A stretch of DNA of 15,356 nucleotides from Calditrichaceae bacterium (GTDB lineage: Bacteria; Calditrichota; Calditrichia; Calditrichales; Calditrichaceae): contig JAUVIB010000028.1 of the NCBI GenBank assembly GCA_030592985.1, forward strand, positions 1 through 15,356. The letters are read 5' to 3'. The translations under genes and the position numbers were made by a program. The notes beneath the pieces were generated by a model. It searched no databases, was not told where the DNA came from, and saw only the letters and a list, made by a program, of their open reading frames with translations. Positions 8,137-15,356 of the stretch are shown one piece after another. The first letter of the stretch is position 1, and each line of letters opens with the position of its first letter.

Positions 8137-10797
8137 TTAGAAAGATATATTCATATCACCATCATTTTTATTTTCTGAAGCAATTATACCCTTAACTATT
8201 TTTTCTTTTTTTGTTCCAAGTTCACCAATCCTAATGGTATATGTACCTTTTTCAAATACATACGGTTTAAAAGTCTTATCTTTAATTCTAAGCGTATACA
8301 CTATTTCATTCTTATTTTCATTAATAATTTGTAATATCGGATTATTCATTCCCTTAATAGTTAAATTTGGTAGATATGCAGCAGGCTTTCGATTAAAATT
8401 ATCAATTTGGTTTATTGTTATTGGCCAGCCGGGATATTGTTTTACATCTTCTTTTGATGGATCAACCCATCGCGGCCAACATTCAATTTTAATATTTCTA
8501 CTTTTCCTGCTAAATTTAATAATTCCATATCCGGTTGCTCTATCGTATAGTTTAGAAGGCTTTTTCCCTGAATAGAAAGGATTTGACACAGCATGAACTG
8601 TCATTAAATTTCCGAAACCATCTTTAAAATCACCGGTGTATTTTGGCAGTTTTACCTTTCTATTTAGACCACCAGATGCAGGAAACCATCGTCTGGGCCA
8701 TAGATTTGAAATTGCCGGAACACAAAAAGCAAAACCTGCATCATTCCAGTTCTCAACTCCGTATTGAATTGTACTACCAAGATGCTGATCTCCTGCAATG
8801 TGAAAAGCAAATGCCTTACGAATTATTTTTAATGTTCTATTTCTCGGAGTTTGTGGCCATCCGTTTGAATCAAAATCAGAAACCGGCACATCATCTGGCG
8901 GATAATCACCTTGCTTCATAATTCTGAGTTTAGGAACAATCGCATCAGAAAAAGCATCTTTTTCAGGTAGAGTTGCAACATTTGCAAATATAGTTTGTGA
9001 AAGTAAAACTTTCATCCATGTTTTGTTAGACCAATCTGATGCCCAATGATCTAAAAATTCTTCTTGTCGTTTTCCTAATAAAACAGCTCCTGATACATCC
9101 CCATTTTTTACAGCATTAAATTTCCTATTTTGTGCCCAACCATTATTAATTTTAGCTTGTGGTAATAGAAGTTTTGGGGCAGATTTAAATTTACGATCTT
9201 CAATTATTGCAAAACTTATACCTGCATAATTCATATCACAGTAATAAACTCCAATATTTTGCTCAATAGGGGTTGGATCATATGGGTCAGGTAAATGGCT
9301 GGTTTGAGTTCTTTCTACAACTTTAACCCATTCGGCAGAATATTTGTAACCGCCGGCATCTTGAGCATTAGAACCCCGTAATTCCTGTGGTGTGGCTATT
9401 CCGTTTGCGCCCCAAATATTTCCATGATACACATCATGATCATCCGTTATTGTTATTGTTGGACGATCACGCATCAAATCACCATAAGCCCATCCAAATA
9501 AAAACCATTTACGTAAATAGTCTAATGTCATTTTTTCTAAATTATTAGTTTGGACTGCATAACCACCAACTCCTTCATAAATTTGATCTCCGGAAAAGAA
9601 AAGTACATCAGGGTTGTGATATGCAACTGCATTAGTTAATTCACTGTTGGGAAAACCCACATCGTTATTCCCCGTAAAACCGGCAACTATTATTTCATCC
9701 TTATCCCATGGTTCTTTTCTGATAATGCCTTCTCTGTAATAATCTTTAGACTCGTTATTATTTATTTTTAGACTATATGATAGACGATATGGCAGATCTT
9801 TTTTATATTCCCAATTTTCAACACGGAACATCGCTGTACGAGATAGTGTATCTATTTTTGCCTGGGTCAGGGTTTTCCAATTATCATTCTCTTTAATCTG
9901 AAACAAAACTTCCTTTCCATCTTGTTCACCTATTGGAGGCAATTGAACTGAAAGTTTAAATATTCCTTTACTAAGTGTATATTGCGAAAAAAGGAGCGGG
10001 CCAAATGAACGCTGTGGATAACTTTTTACAAGGCTGCCGGTTAACTGCAAATTGTTAAACCAAAAACGAATATTCCCATGACGCAATGTTCCTGGTTTGA
10101 GTCTCCAAGTTCGATGAAAAACAGGCCGTTTGCCATTAACTTTTTCTAATAACTCACCAGAATGAGCAACAATTGCTATCATTCCCGATATCCAACCTGC
10201 ATCAATTGATTCCTTCTCTATTGCTAAAAGGATTTGCCCCTTTTTATCGAATAATTTTAAATCGAATTTTACTTTATCACCTGTTACTTTTCCATGCAAC
10301 TGTAATTTCCCATATTCTAAAGGAAAATTTAATGATGATAAAGAGCTATCAATTTCTCCGATAAAAAGTCTTCCGTTTGTTGTAATTCCAACAGGCAATC
10401 CTTCACCTCTTACTGCACTATCTCTATAATCGGAAAATTCCCCATGTACACCAACTTTGAAACCAACCCATCCTTGTTCTTTAGAATTGATATGATCATC
10501 CAATTTTCCAAATTCAACAGATAATTCAAATTCACCTTGATCATTCGTAATTTCTCTTGTTAGAAGGACAACATTACGGTCACCCCCACTTACAATACAT
10601 TCAATTCGTCCGTTGTTTAACTGCCAATCTTGTAATGGATTTGCCCAGTATTCCGGACCAACCCAGGTCCTGGTTATATTCTGCGGAAAACTGCTTGTAA
10701 AATATGAGCTGTTTACTTTTTTTGAACAATTTGTACTTATATTAACTAAAGTGAAGATAAGTGTGATTCTTATGTATTTTTTGACATTTAATTGCAT
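8137..10797 (-). CDS. PhoD-like metallophosphatase/phosphodiesterase lipoprotein
   Basis: 886 residues with a PhoD-type metallophosphatase domain from about residue 368. Metal-site motifs are SGDQIYE (D404), TDDHDVYHG (D452-D455), EDRKFKS (D534) and AGDQHLGS (D670, H672). PhoD enzymes are Fe/Ca phosphomonoesterases or phosphodiesterases. The first ~270 residues look like a concanavalin-type beta-sandwich, followed by a fibronectin-like linker (about 275-365); such N-terminal extensions are not in classical PhoD. The signal peptide seems to be of lipoprotein type (Cys24 in STNC, an atypical lipobox). The start was set to ATG 10797 because GGAG (10804-10807) sits 6 nt before it; the longer TTG start at 10809 would place this box inside the gene. 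No Tat twin-arginine motif is seen, unlike B. subtilis PhoD. Neighbouring glycosidases suggest removal of phosphate from a glycan or cell-surface polymer. Confidence 0.85.
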   Translation of the reverse strand: MQLNVKKYIRITLIFTLVNISTNCSKKVNSSYFTSSFPQNITRTWVGPEYWANPLQDWQLNNGRIECIVSGGDRNVVLLTREITNDQGEFELSVEFGKLDDHINSKEQGWVGFKVGVHGEFSDYRDSAVRGEGLPVGITTNGRLFIGEIDSSLSSLNFPLEYGKLQLHGKVTGDKVKFDLKLFDKKGQILLAIEKESIDAGWISGMIAIVAHSGELLEKVNGKRPVFHRTWRLKPGTLRHGNIRFWFNNLQLTGSLVKSYPQRSFGPLLFSQYTLSKGIFKLSVQLPPIGEQDGKEVLFQIKENDNWKTLTQAKIDTLSRTAMFRVENWEYKKDLPYRLSYSLKINNNESKDYYREGIIRKEPWDKDEIIVAGFTGNNDVGFPNSELTNAVAYHNPDVLFFSGDQIYEGVGGYAVQTNNLEKMTLDYLRKWFLFGWAYGDLMRDRPTITITDDHDVYHGNIWGANGIATPQELRGSNAQDAGGYKYSAEWVKVVERTQTSHLPDPYDPTPIEQNIGVYYCDMNYAGISFAIIEDRKFKSAPKLLLPQAKINNGWAQNRKFNAVKNGDVSGAVLLGKRQEEFLDHWASDWSNKTWMKVLLSQTIFANVATLPEKDAFSDAIVPKLRIMKQGDYPPDDVPVSDFDSNGWPQTPRNRTLKIIRKAFAFHIAGDQHLGSTIQYGVENWNDAGFAFCVPAISNLWPRRWFPASGGLNRKVKLPKYTGDFKDGFGNLMTVHAVSNPFYSGKKPSKLYDRATGYGIIKFSRKSRNIKIECWPRWVDPSKEDVKQYPGWPITINQIDNFNRKPAAYLPNLTIKGMNNPILQIINENKNEIVYTLRIKDKTFKPYVFEKGTYTIRIGELGTKKEKIVKGIIASENKNDGDMNISF

Positions 10798-10803
10798 TAC
10801 TAA

Positions 10804-10807
10804 CTCC
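10804..10807 (-). promoter_or_regulatory. Shine-Dalgarno GGAG deciding the PhoD-like start
   Basis: GGAG ends 6 nt before ATG 10797 and overlaps the second codon of the alternative TTG start at 10809. This is why the shorter protein is preferred. Confidence 0.65.
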
Positions 10808-11008
10808 AAAAAAGAAATTTTTCAAGAAAGAAGCCGTTCCCAAAAAACCAACAAGTTAAATATTATTGACAATCATGGTCATAGTCTGCATCCTAAGAAC
10901 CTTTTTTTCTGAAATAATAAAAGAGCAAATCCGCAATATAGCAATAATAATATGCTATTGTTAAATGAATCAGCATCGGTAAAATATCCGTTTTTAGATT
11001 AGCCATCG

Positions 11009-11024
11009 AACTATTTTAATAGTT
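11009..11024. repeat. Short hairpin downstream of the M16 unit, possible terminator
   Basis: AACTATT (11009-11015) and AATAGTT (11018-11024) form a perfect 7-bp inverted repeat around TT. It lies about 40 nt beyond the stop of the DprA-like gene. The stem is AT-rich and lacks a clear downstream T run, so termination is uncertain. The rest of 10810-11066 shows no gene. Confidence 0.25.
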
Positions 11025-11066
11025 TCAATTTCGAGTCAACAGAATACTATTTCTTAGAAACAAAGT

Positions 11067-11630
11067 TTATGTTGTAAATATGATGTTTATATTTTCCTCA
11101 TCAACGGGAATCACATCTTTGGTAAAAAAACGTTGATTTAGCGGATGATCCAGTATGTAAATCTGGTAATGTTGTTCACTCAACTTATTGAAATATCCTT
11201 CGAGACGTCCCCCATCTGAAATATAGAAAAAAAGCACTTTGTTATTCTGAGAGAATAAAAGTTCATCTCTTTCAGTCACTAATGATTTTGTTATCCGATT
11301 TTTCTGCAAATTTGGAGAAAGAAACAATAGTTTATTCTGAGCAACCAAATCATCTTCCATTTTATCAAATTTTTTTTGATTCAAATCTTTTGCCAGGTAA
11401 TAGATATAATTTGCTTTATCTCCATGATCTATTTTTTTAAAAAGATTCTTTTCAAGCGGCGCTTGCCAACCACTTGCAATGGCGATATTTTGATTCCGTA
11501 ATTTTTGAAATATCGATTCAATTGAGGTATATAATTCTTTCGGAGTTAATTTCGAGGAAAAGATCGCTATTTTTCTTTGGTTTAATATTTCTATATTTCC
11601 GCGTGTTATAAAAATATCAGCTTTCATCAT
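11067..11630 (-). CDS. Stand-alone DprA/SLOG-like Rossmann-fold protein
   Basis: About 187 residues without signal peptide. The pattern is that of the DprA/Smf-LOG (SLOG) nucleotide-binding Rossmann fold: KIAIFSSKLTP near residue 20, ASGWQAPLEK near 52-61 (matching the SGxAxGID segment of DprA), TERDELLF near 119-126, then VLFFYISDGGRLEG near 132-145 in the usual glycine-rich place. Flanking DprA domains (SAM-like N-terminal, winged-helix C-terminal) are absent, so a role in DNA uptake is doubtful; nucleotide or nucleic-acid sensing is an inference. ATG 11630 was chosen over 11651 because GGGA (11637-11640) lies 6 nt before it; ATG 11627 is also possible. The start overlaps the last 14 nt of the inactive M16 gene, which suggests translational coupling and a functional link with the peptidase pair. 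Family call from pattern only. Confidence 0.6.
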   Translation of the reverse strand: MMKADIFITRGNIEILNQRKIAIFSSKLTPKELYTSIESIFQKLRNQNIAIASGWQAPLEKNLFKKIDHGDKANYIYYLAKDLNQKKFDKMEDDLVAQNKLLFLSPNLQKNRITKSLVTERDELLFSQNNKVLFFYISDGGRLEGYFNKLSEQHYQIYILDHPLNQRFFTKDVIPVDEENINIIFTT

Positions 11631-12993
11631 ATAATTTCCCATATAAGTCATAAACTTCTATATTGAAACTCTTTGACAGAAGTTTTTCTATTTGTGTGCG
11701 ATCACCCGCTGCAATGATAAGAAGATTATCAGGATGAATATATTCCTTTGCAGCTTCTAATAGATCGTTTTTTGATATTTTATCGATTTTTTCCCTGAAA
11801 GACCGGAAATAATCATCATTAAGCCCATACGTTTCTATTGTTGCTAATCCATATAAAATCTGTTCTGCTGTTTCAAAAGCAATTGGAAAAACACCTGTAA
11901 AATATCCTTTGGCATTAGAGAGTTCTTCATCTGAAACCGCCTTTTCGGTTATTCTTCTTAACTCTGAAATAATTTCCTTAATAGCCGCTGTTGTATTTTC
12001 AGTCTGAACCGCAGCGGATACAATAAATGGCCCTGTTATTTTTCTAAACCCAAAATTGGAATGAATGCCATAGGTATATCCTTTATCCTGGCGTAAATTC
12101 ATATTCAAGCGTGATAGGAAATAACCACCTATTATTTGATTCAACAATAAAGCTTTATAATGATCCGGATTGGTTCGCTCAATACCTATGTGTCCGATAT
12201 AAACCTGTGTTTGCTGAGCTTTCTCTTTATGAATAATTCTAACAGCTGTAGTCATCCCTTTATTATAAGTCAAAGAAGGAATTTTATATAACGGCCTGTT
12301 ACCTTTTTTAGTAAAATACTTCTTAATTAATGATTTTATCTGTTGCTCGCTAATATCTCCCGTAACAAGCAATACAGCCTCTTTAAAATAGAAATACTTT
12401 TTAAAAAAATCTTTTATATCTTTTTGTTCAATATTCTTTATTGAATCAATCGTACCACTTAAAGGTGTTGCATAGCGAAAATCACCATATAATGTTTCAG
12501 CAAATTGCTCTGATACGACTTTTTCGATACTATCTACCACTCTTTGCCTTTCAGCAATATATTCCGCTTTTACTCTATTTACTTCACTTTTGGGAAAAAT
12601 CGGATTTTGTATAATATCGGCATAAATCTCAAATGCAGAGTCCACATATTTGCTTAATGTACTTAAAGAAATATGGATGGAATCCCAATCAGCATAGGCG
12701 GAGTACTCTATTCCAAAATGTTCCAGCTCGTTCGCTATTTTCTCACTATTTCTCGAACTTGTCCCTTCAGCCAATAATTCAGTTGTTAATGACGCTAATC
12801 CTTCAAGACCTGCCGGGTCAACCATCGCAGAAGCTTTAAAATATAATTCAAGATTAACAAGTGGTAAAGAAGTATGCTCCACCAGTAAAACTTTTAAACC
12901 GTTTTCACAGCAAATTCTTTTAAAATGAGGGAAATTGAAAGGACTTAACTTCCCCGTTGGCGGTATTTTATTTCTTTCAATATCATGTGGCAT
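11617..12993 (-). CDS. M16 peptidase-like subunit lacking the zinc-binding motif
   Basis: A 458-residue M16 (pitrilysin/insulinase) family protein. Where the active homologue upstream has HxxEH, this one reads S68-L-T-T71-E72 within GLASLTTELLAEGT, so it cannot bind the catalytic zinc. It keeps the Arg/Tyr substrate-binding motif of inactive subunits in LRQDKGYTYG (about residues 300-310). In known bacterial M16B pairs an active and an inactive chain form a heterodimer enclosing a chamber that degrades small unfolded peptides. No signal peptide, so cytoplasmic. The start has a weak AGGT box 8 nt upstream. It follows the active subunit after 118 nt containing a hairpin, and its end overlaps the DprA-like gene. 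Confidence 0.88.
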   Translation of the reverse strand: MPHDIERNKIPPTGKLSPFNFPHFKRICCENGLKVLLVEHTSLPLVNLELYFKASAMVDPAGLEGLASLTTELLAEGTSSRNSEKIANELEHFGIEYSAYADWDSIHISLSTLSKYVDSAFEIYADIIQNPIFPKSEVNRVKAEYIAERQRVVDSIEKVVSEQFAETLYGDFRYATPLSGTIDSIKNIEQKDIKDFFKKYFYFKEAVLLVTGDISEQQIKSLIKKYFTKKGNRPLYKIPSLTYNKGMTTAVRIIHKEKAQQTQVYIGHIGIERTNPDHYKALLLNQIIGGYFLSRLNMNLRQDKGYTYGIHSNFGFRKITGPFIVSAAVQTENTTAAIKEIISELRRITEKAVSDEELSNAKGYFTGVFPIAFETAEQILYGLATIETYGLNDDYFRSFREKIDKISKNDLLEAAKEYIHPDNLLIIAAGDRTQIEKLLSKSFNIEVYDLYGKLYDES

Positions 12994-13028
12994 TAAATTT
13001 TACCTGTAATTTTTTAATAAACTTAAAT

Positions 13029-13051
13029 AATAACCTTATCACACGGTTATT
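13029..13051. repeat. Intercistronic hairpin between the two M16 genes
   Basis: AATAACC (13029-13035) and GGTTATT (13045-13051) form a perfect 7-bp inverted repeat with a 9-nt loop. It lies between the stop of the active M16 gene and the start of the inactive one. No strong T run follows on the minus strand, so partial termination, transcript processing or an operator are all open. Confidence 0.4.
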
Positions 13052-13111
13052 CTGTCACAAAATCTCTATTCTTAATATTTATTCATTAAAAAGAGTTTAA
13101 ACCCCACTTTT

Positions 13112-14380
13112 TTACCCGCTTGCAGGTATAAAGGTAAGAACAGATCTATTTTCTTTTTGTAGATATTTTTCTGCCGTTTTCTGTAATTTCTTTTTATCGA
13201 TTCCAAGATATTGATCAATATCATTATTTATTTTATTCGCATCTTTAAAATATGTTGAGAATTGATTTAAGAGGTCTGCTTTGGTCATGACCGTTTGCAA
13301 TTCATTTACTTTTCTCACTGCTAATTGATTTTTCACACGTTCAATCTCATAATCTGAAATTTCACCATTTACTAAATAATCTATCTCTTTAAGCGTCTCC
13401 TCTTCAACTTTTTCAATCGAAATTCCAGGTTTAGCCGTAACCATTACAATGAACAGCGAGCTTTTCTCTAAAGGAAGCAGGGCAGCAAAGGCATCTTGGC
13501 ATATCTGTTTTTCATGTATTAGCGACCGGTATAGTCTTGCACTTTTACCGGAAGATAGAATGTCCGAAAGCAAATCGGCAGCATACATCTCTTCATGGCC
13601 TATGAAGGGAAGAGGGAAAGCAAAATATACCCTCGGAAATTGAACTTTATCTTTAATAGTCTGGCGACGCTCTCCCGAATTAAAATCATTGAAATGCGTA
13701 TTCTCATCGGGTAATGACGCCAGATTTTTTATCTCAGAAAAATATTTATCCACATAATTCTTAGTCTGATTTATTTCAAAATCCCCGGCAATAACCAAAG
13801 AGGCGTTTTGTGGGGCATAATATTTTTTAAAGAAATCTTTAAAATCGTCTAATTCAGCTTTATTTAGATCTTCCATATAACCGATAACCGGCCAGTGGTA
13901 CGGAAAGTTTTCGGGGTAGACCATTTCGAGAATCTTTTCCAGCCAAACTCCATAAGGTTGATTATCTACCGTCTGCCTGCGTTCATTTTTAACGATATCT
14001 TTTTGCAAATTTAATTTATCATTATCCAGAGCGGGTAAAAACCAACCCATTCTATCTGATTCGAGCCAAAGGCCTAATTCGAGATAATGAGAGGGGAGAA
14101 TCTCATAATAGTTTGTGCGGTCAAAAGAAGTCGATCCGTTTAATACTCCCCCAACACTTTGTATTAACTCAAAATGTTTCCCGGATAAAATATGCTCACT
14201 GCCCTCAAACATTAAATGTTCAAAAAGATGCGCATAACCGGTTTTCCCGGGTTTTTCATTCCTGGAGCCTACATGATACCATAAATTAACAGCAACAATG
14301 GGTAATCTGTTATCTTGATGTAAAATTACATTTAGACCATTATCAAGACAATACTGTTCAAATTCTATTTTTAAGTTCAT
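13112..14380 (-). CDS. M16 zinc peptidase, catalytic subunit
   Basis: A 422-residue M16 family metallopeptidase. The inverted zinc motif HxxEH is H51-L-F-E54-H55 in AHLFEHLMFEGS, with E54 as the catalytic base. The third zinc ligand is E133 in VKNERR, 82 residues after H51, the spacing seen in pitrilysin. Two M16 half-domains are present, as in the ~420-residue bacterial M16B subunits. No signal peptide is visible, so it should act in the cytoplasm, unlike periplasmic pitrilysin. The start has AGGA 4 nt upstream (14385-14388). It is the first gene of the three-gene unit and should pair with the inactive subunit encoded next. The natural substrate is unknown; peptide turnover or processing of a small peptide are both consistent. 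Confidence 0.92.
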   Translation of the reverse strand: MNLKIEFEQYCLDNGLNVILHQDNRLPIVAVNLWYHVGSRNEKPGKTGYAHLFEHLMFEGSEHILSGKHFELIQSVGGVLNGSTSFDRTNYYEILPSHYLELGLWLESDRMGWFLPALDNDKLNLQKDIVKNERRQTVDNQPYGVWLEKILEMVYPENFPYHWPVIGYMEDLNKAELDDFKDFFKKYYAPQNASLVIAGDFEINQTKNYVDKYFSEIKNLASLPDENTHFNDFNSGERRQTIKDKVQFPRVYFAFPLPFIGHEEMYAADLLSDILSSGKSARLYRSLIHEKQICQDAFAALLPLEKSSLFIVMVTAKPGISIEKVEEETLKEIDYLVNGEISDYEIERVKNQLAVRKVNELQTVMTKADLLNQFSTYFKDANKINNDIDQYLGIDKKKLQKTAEKYLQKENRSVLTFIPASG

Positions 14381-15066
14381 TTTTTCCTGATCTATATTTT
14401 ATGCCTGAGGATACAAAAAGGATCAATCGGGACTATTTTAATGCAAAGAATAGAGACTGATAAATCCTATGCTATTTTCTCAAAAAATCACTTAAATCAA
14501 TCTAAACATTTCTTGCTTTTAGGGCAAATACATATCGCTATTCTATAATATATCTTTTTTAAAATTTGCCATATATGGGAATAACATCTTTAAGAACGAA
14601 GTATTTCCTCCAAAATATTTCATAGTTTAAATCCCAATTAAATTGCTAAAAAAGTACCTACTCAGCGAATATTTATCTCAGAAGAAGTAGTACTGTGTAG
14701 TTTAGAAAACGCCCACTTTCCTTTTACAGTGAATAATGGTTCATCTTAATTCGCTTCAATAAAAATAAAATACATGTATCGTACATGATACATTTCATAT
14801 CATAAAATATTGAAAGATGCGCTAGATTAAATAAAAAGAGAGACAACGTGCTGTTTAAGAAAGAAAGAGGGTAACATCTTTCTAAATTATATCAATCATC
14901 AAATCACAAATTCAGTGGAAGAATGGTTAAAGGATAAAATTCAGGAAAGAAAATAAGTAGAGGTTTTAAAAAATTCGAAAATTATTAATTGCAAAACTCT
15001 TTTTTGTGAAAATTGGAGCTCTTTCTACCAGAAATCCAGTAGAGATTCTTTAATAAACTACTCATA
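14381..15066. other. Long intergenic region upstream of the M16 unit
   Basis: 686 AT-rich bases without a convincing gene. On the minus strand TATTAT at 14543-14548 could be a -10 for the M16 unit, but no good -35 accompanies it. A perfect palindrome CCATATATGG lies at 14569-14578, just upstream of that position. A second inverted repeat near 14773-14793 is listed separately. A short plus-strand frame at 14829-14956 has no start codon and was not called. Confidence 0.6.
14773..14793. repeat. Nested inverted repeats, possible operator
   Basis: CATGTA-TCG-TACATG (14773-14787) is a 6-bp inverted repeat with a 3-nt centre. It overlaps a second one, ATGTATC (14774-14780) with GATACAT (14787-14793). 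Two alternative symmetric pairings in 21 bases look more like a protein-binding site than a terminator. It lies about 390 nt before the M16 unit and about 270 nt after the 65-residue gene. Confidence 0.35.
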
Positions 15067-15264
15067 TCAAAGGTGTCGTCTATCGGTTCCTTCTCTGCGG
15101 TCCATTTTATATTTTTCATACATGTATTGCATATACTTTTCTTTGTAGATAACCTGAATATCATCCACTAATTTGCCTGTCCCGCTATGAGACATCAGAT
15201 AATTCTGGACGTCTTCAATTGTTCCCAAAAGCTTATTATCATCGGCAAGAATTTGAATTTTCAT
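15067..15264 (-). CDS. Hypothetical 65-residue protein with RRxxxDRR tail
   Basis: A small, charged, soluble protein that I do not recognise. The N-terminal part (MKIQILADDNKLLGTIEDV) has alternating strand-like and acidic residues, the middle is rich in Lys, Tyr and Met (YMQYMYEKYKM), and the end carries an arginine cluster, RREGTDRRHL. The cluster recalls the RxxxR switch of PilZ domains, but the rest of that domain is missing. Coding quality is moderate: a clean frame with plausible composition. The start codon lies only 6 nt from a possible insertion-sequence end, and the only purine-rich box (GGGGG, 10 nt upstream) belongs to that end. The gene may therefore have lost its own upstream region or N-terminus. 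Confidence 0.5.
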   Translation of the reverse strand: MKIQILADDNKLLGTIEDVQNYLMSHSGTGKLVDDIQVIYKEKYMQYMYEKYKMDRREGTDRRHL

Positions 15265-15270
15265 ATAGAT

Positions 15271-15297
15271 TGTACCCCCAGTAAATTAGTCCACCTG
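15271..15297. mobile_element. Possible terminal inverted repeat of an IS3-family-like element (partial)
   Basis: The sequence begins TGTACCCCCAGTAAATTAGT and continues CCACCTG, which resembles the TGTA...CCCC...AATT...CCACC ends of IS3-family elements. The rest of the element would lie to the right, beyond the window. The 59 bases after it contain no recognisable transposase. The opposite end and target duplication are not in view, so this rests on end similarity only. Confidence 0.35.
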
Positions 15298-15356
15298 ATT
15301 GTAAGTATCTTCATGGAAATTTGGTCTAAGATGAAATAAAATATTTAAATGGTTTA

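Noticed and set aside
8643..8921. A 92-codon plus-strand frame opposite the PhoD-like gene
   Set aside because: It is antisense to the conserved metal-site region of the PhoD-like protein and has no supporting signals.
10798..10809. Four extra N-terminal codons for the PhoD-like protein using a TTG start
   Set aside because: The GGAG box would lie inside the coding sequence; it is correctly spaced for the ATG at 10797.
10937..10962. TAGCA/TGCTA hairpin upstream of the PhoD-like gene
   Set aside because: The stem is short with a bulge and has no adjacent T run, so I could not support it as a terminator.
14829..14956. Plus-strand open stretch ending in a peptide like SVEEWLKDKIQERK
   Set aside because: It has no in-frame ATG, no ribosome binding site and no recognisable family; it may be a decayed fragment or chance.

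Overview
The window is AT-rich bacterial chromosomal DNA. It shows secreted lipoprotein glycan-degrading enzymes, a GH92 alpha-mannosidase, a PhoD-type phosphatase and a paired cytoplasmic M16 peptidase. This mix suggests a member of the Bacteroidota/FCB side of the tree. The genus cannot be named from the sequence, and no rRNA, tRNA or CRISPR is visible.

Layout. (1) Bases 1-3140, minus strand: a very large secreted multidomain protein cut by the left edge. It has beta-sandwich domains followed by what looks like a TIM-barrel glycosidase domain. (2) Bases 3141-3782: a divergent intergenic region with candidate promoters in both directions and a cluster of TTTTGAT half-sites. (3) Bases 3783-6720, plus strand: a GH92 alpha-mannosidase lipoprotein followed by a D-lyxose/D-mannose isomerase of the cupin type. 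(4) Bases 6783-10797, minus strand: a PhoD-like metallophosphatase lipoprotein followed by a five-Asp-box sialidase-like beta-propeller lipoprotein. (5) Bases 11067-14380, minus strand: a three-gene unit of a zinc-binding M16 peptidase, its catalytically dead M16 partner, and a stand-alone DprA/SLOG-like Rossmann protein whose start overlaps the end of the dead partner. (6) Bases 14381-15356: mostly non-coding, with a palindrome, one 65-residue hypothetical gene, and a possible insertion-sequence end next to its start codon.

How the genes may work together. Regions 1-4 read as a glycan-catabolism locus without a SusC/SusD pair in the window. The outer enzymes would trim mannose (GH92), phosphate (PhoD-like), possibly sialic-acid-like sugars (propeller) and another sugar (left-edge enzyme). 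The isomerase would then turn released mannose into fructose inside the cell. A phosphorylated or sialylated glycoprotein glycan is a reasonable but unproven substrate. Regions 5-6 look unrelated to sugar use.

Two start codons were revised from the longest open frame because of Shine-Dalgarno position: the PhoD-like gene (ATG at 10797 rather than TTG at 10809) and the DprA-like gene (ATG at 11630 rather than 11651).
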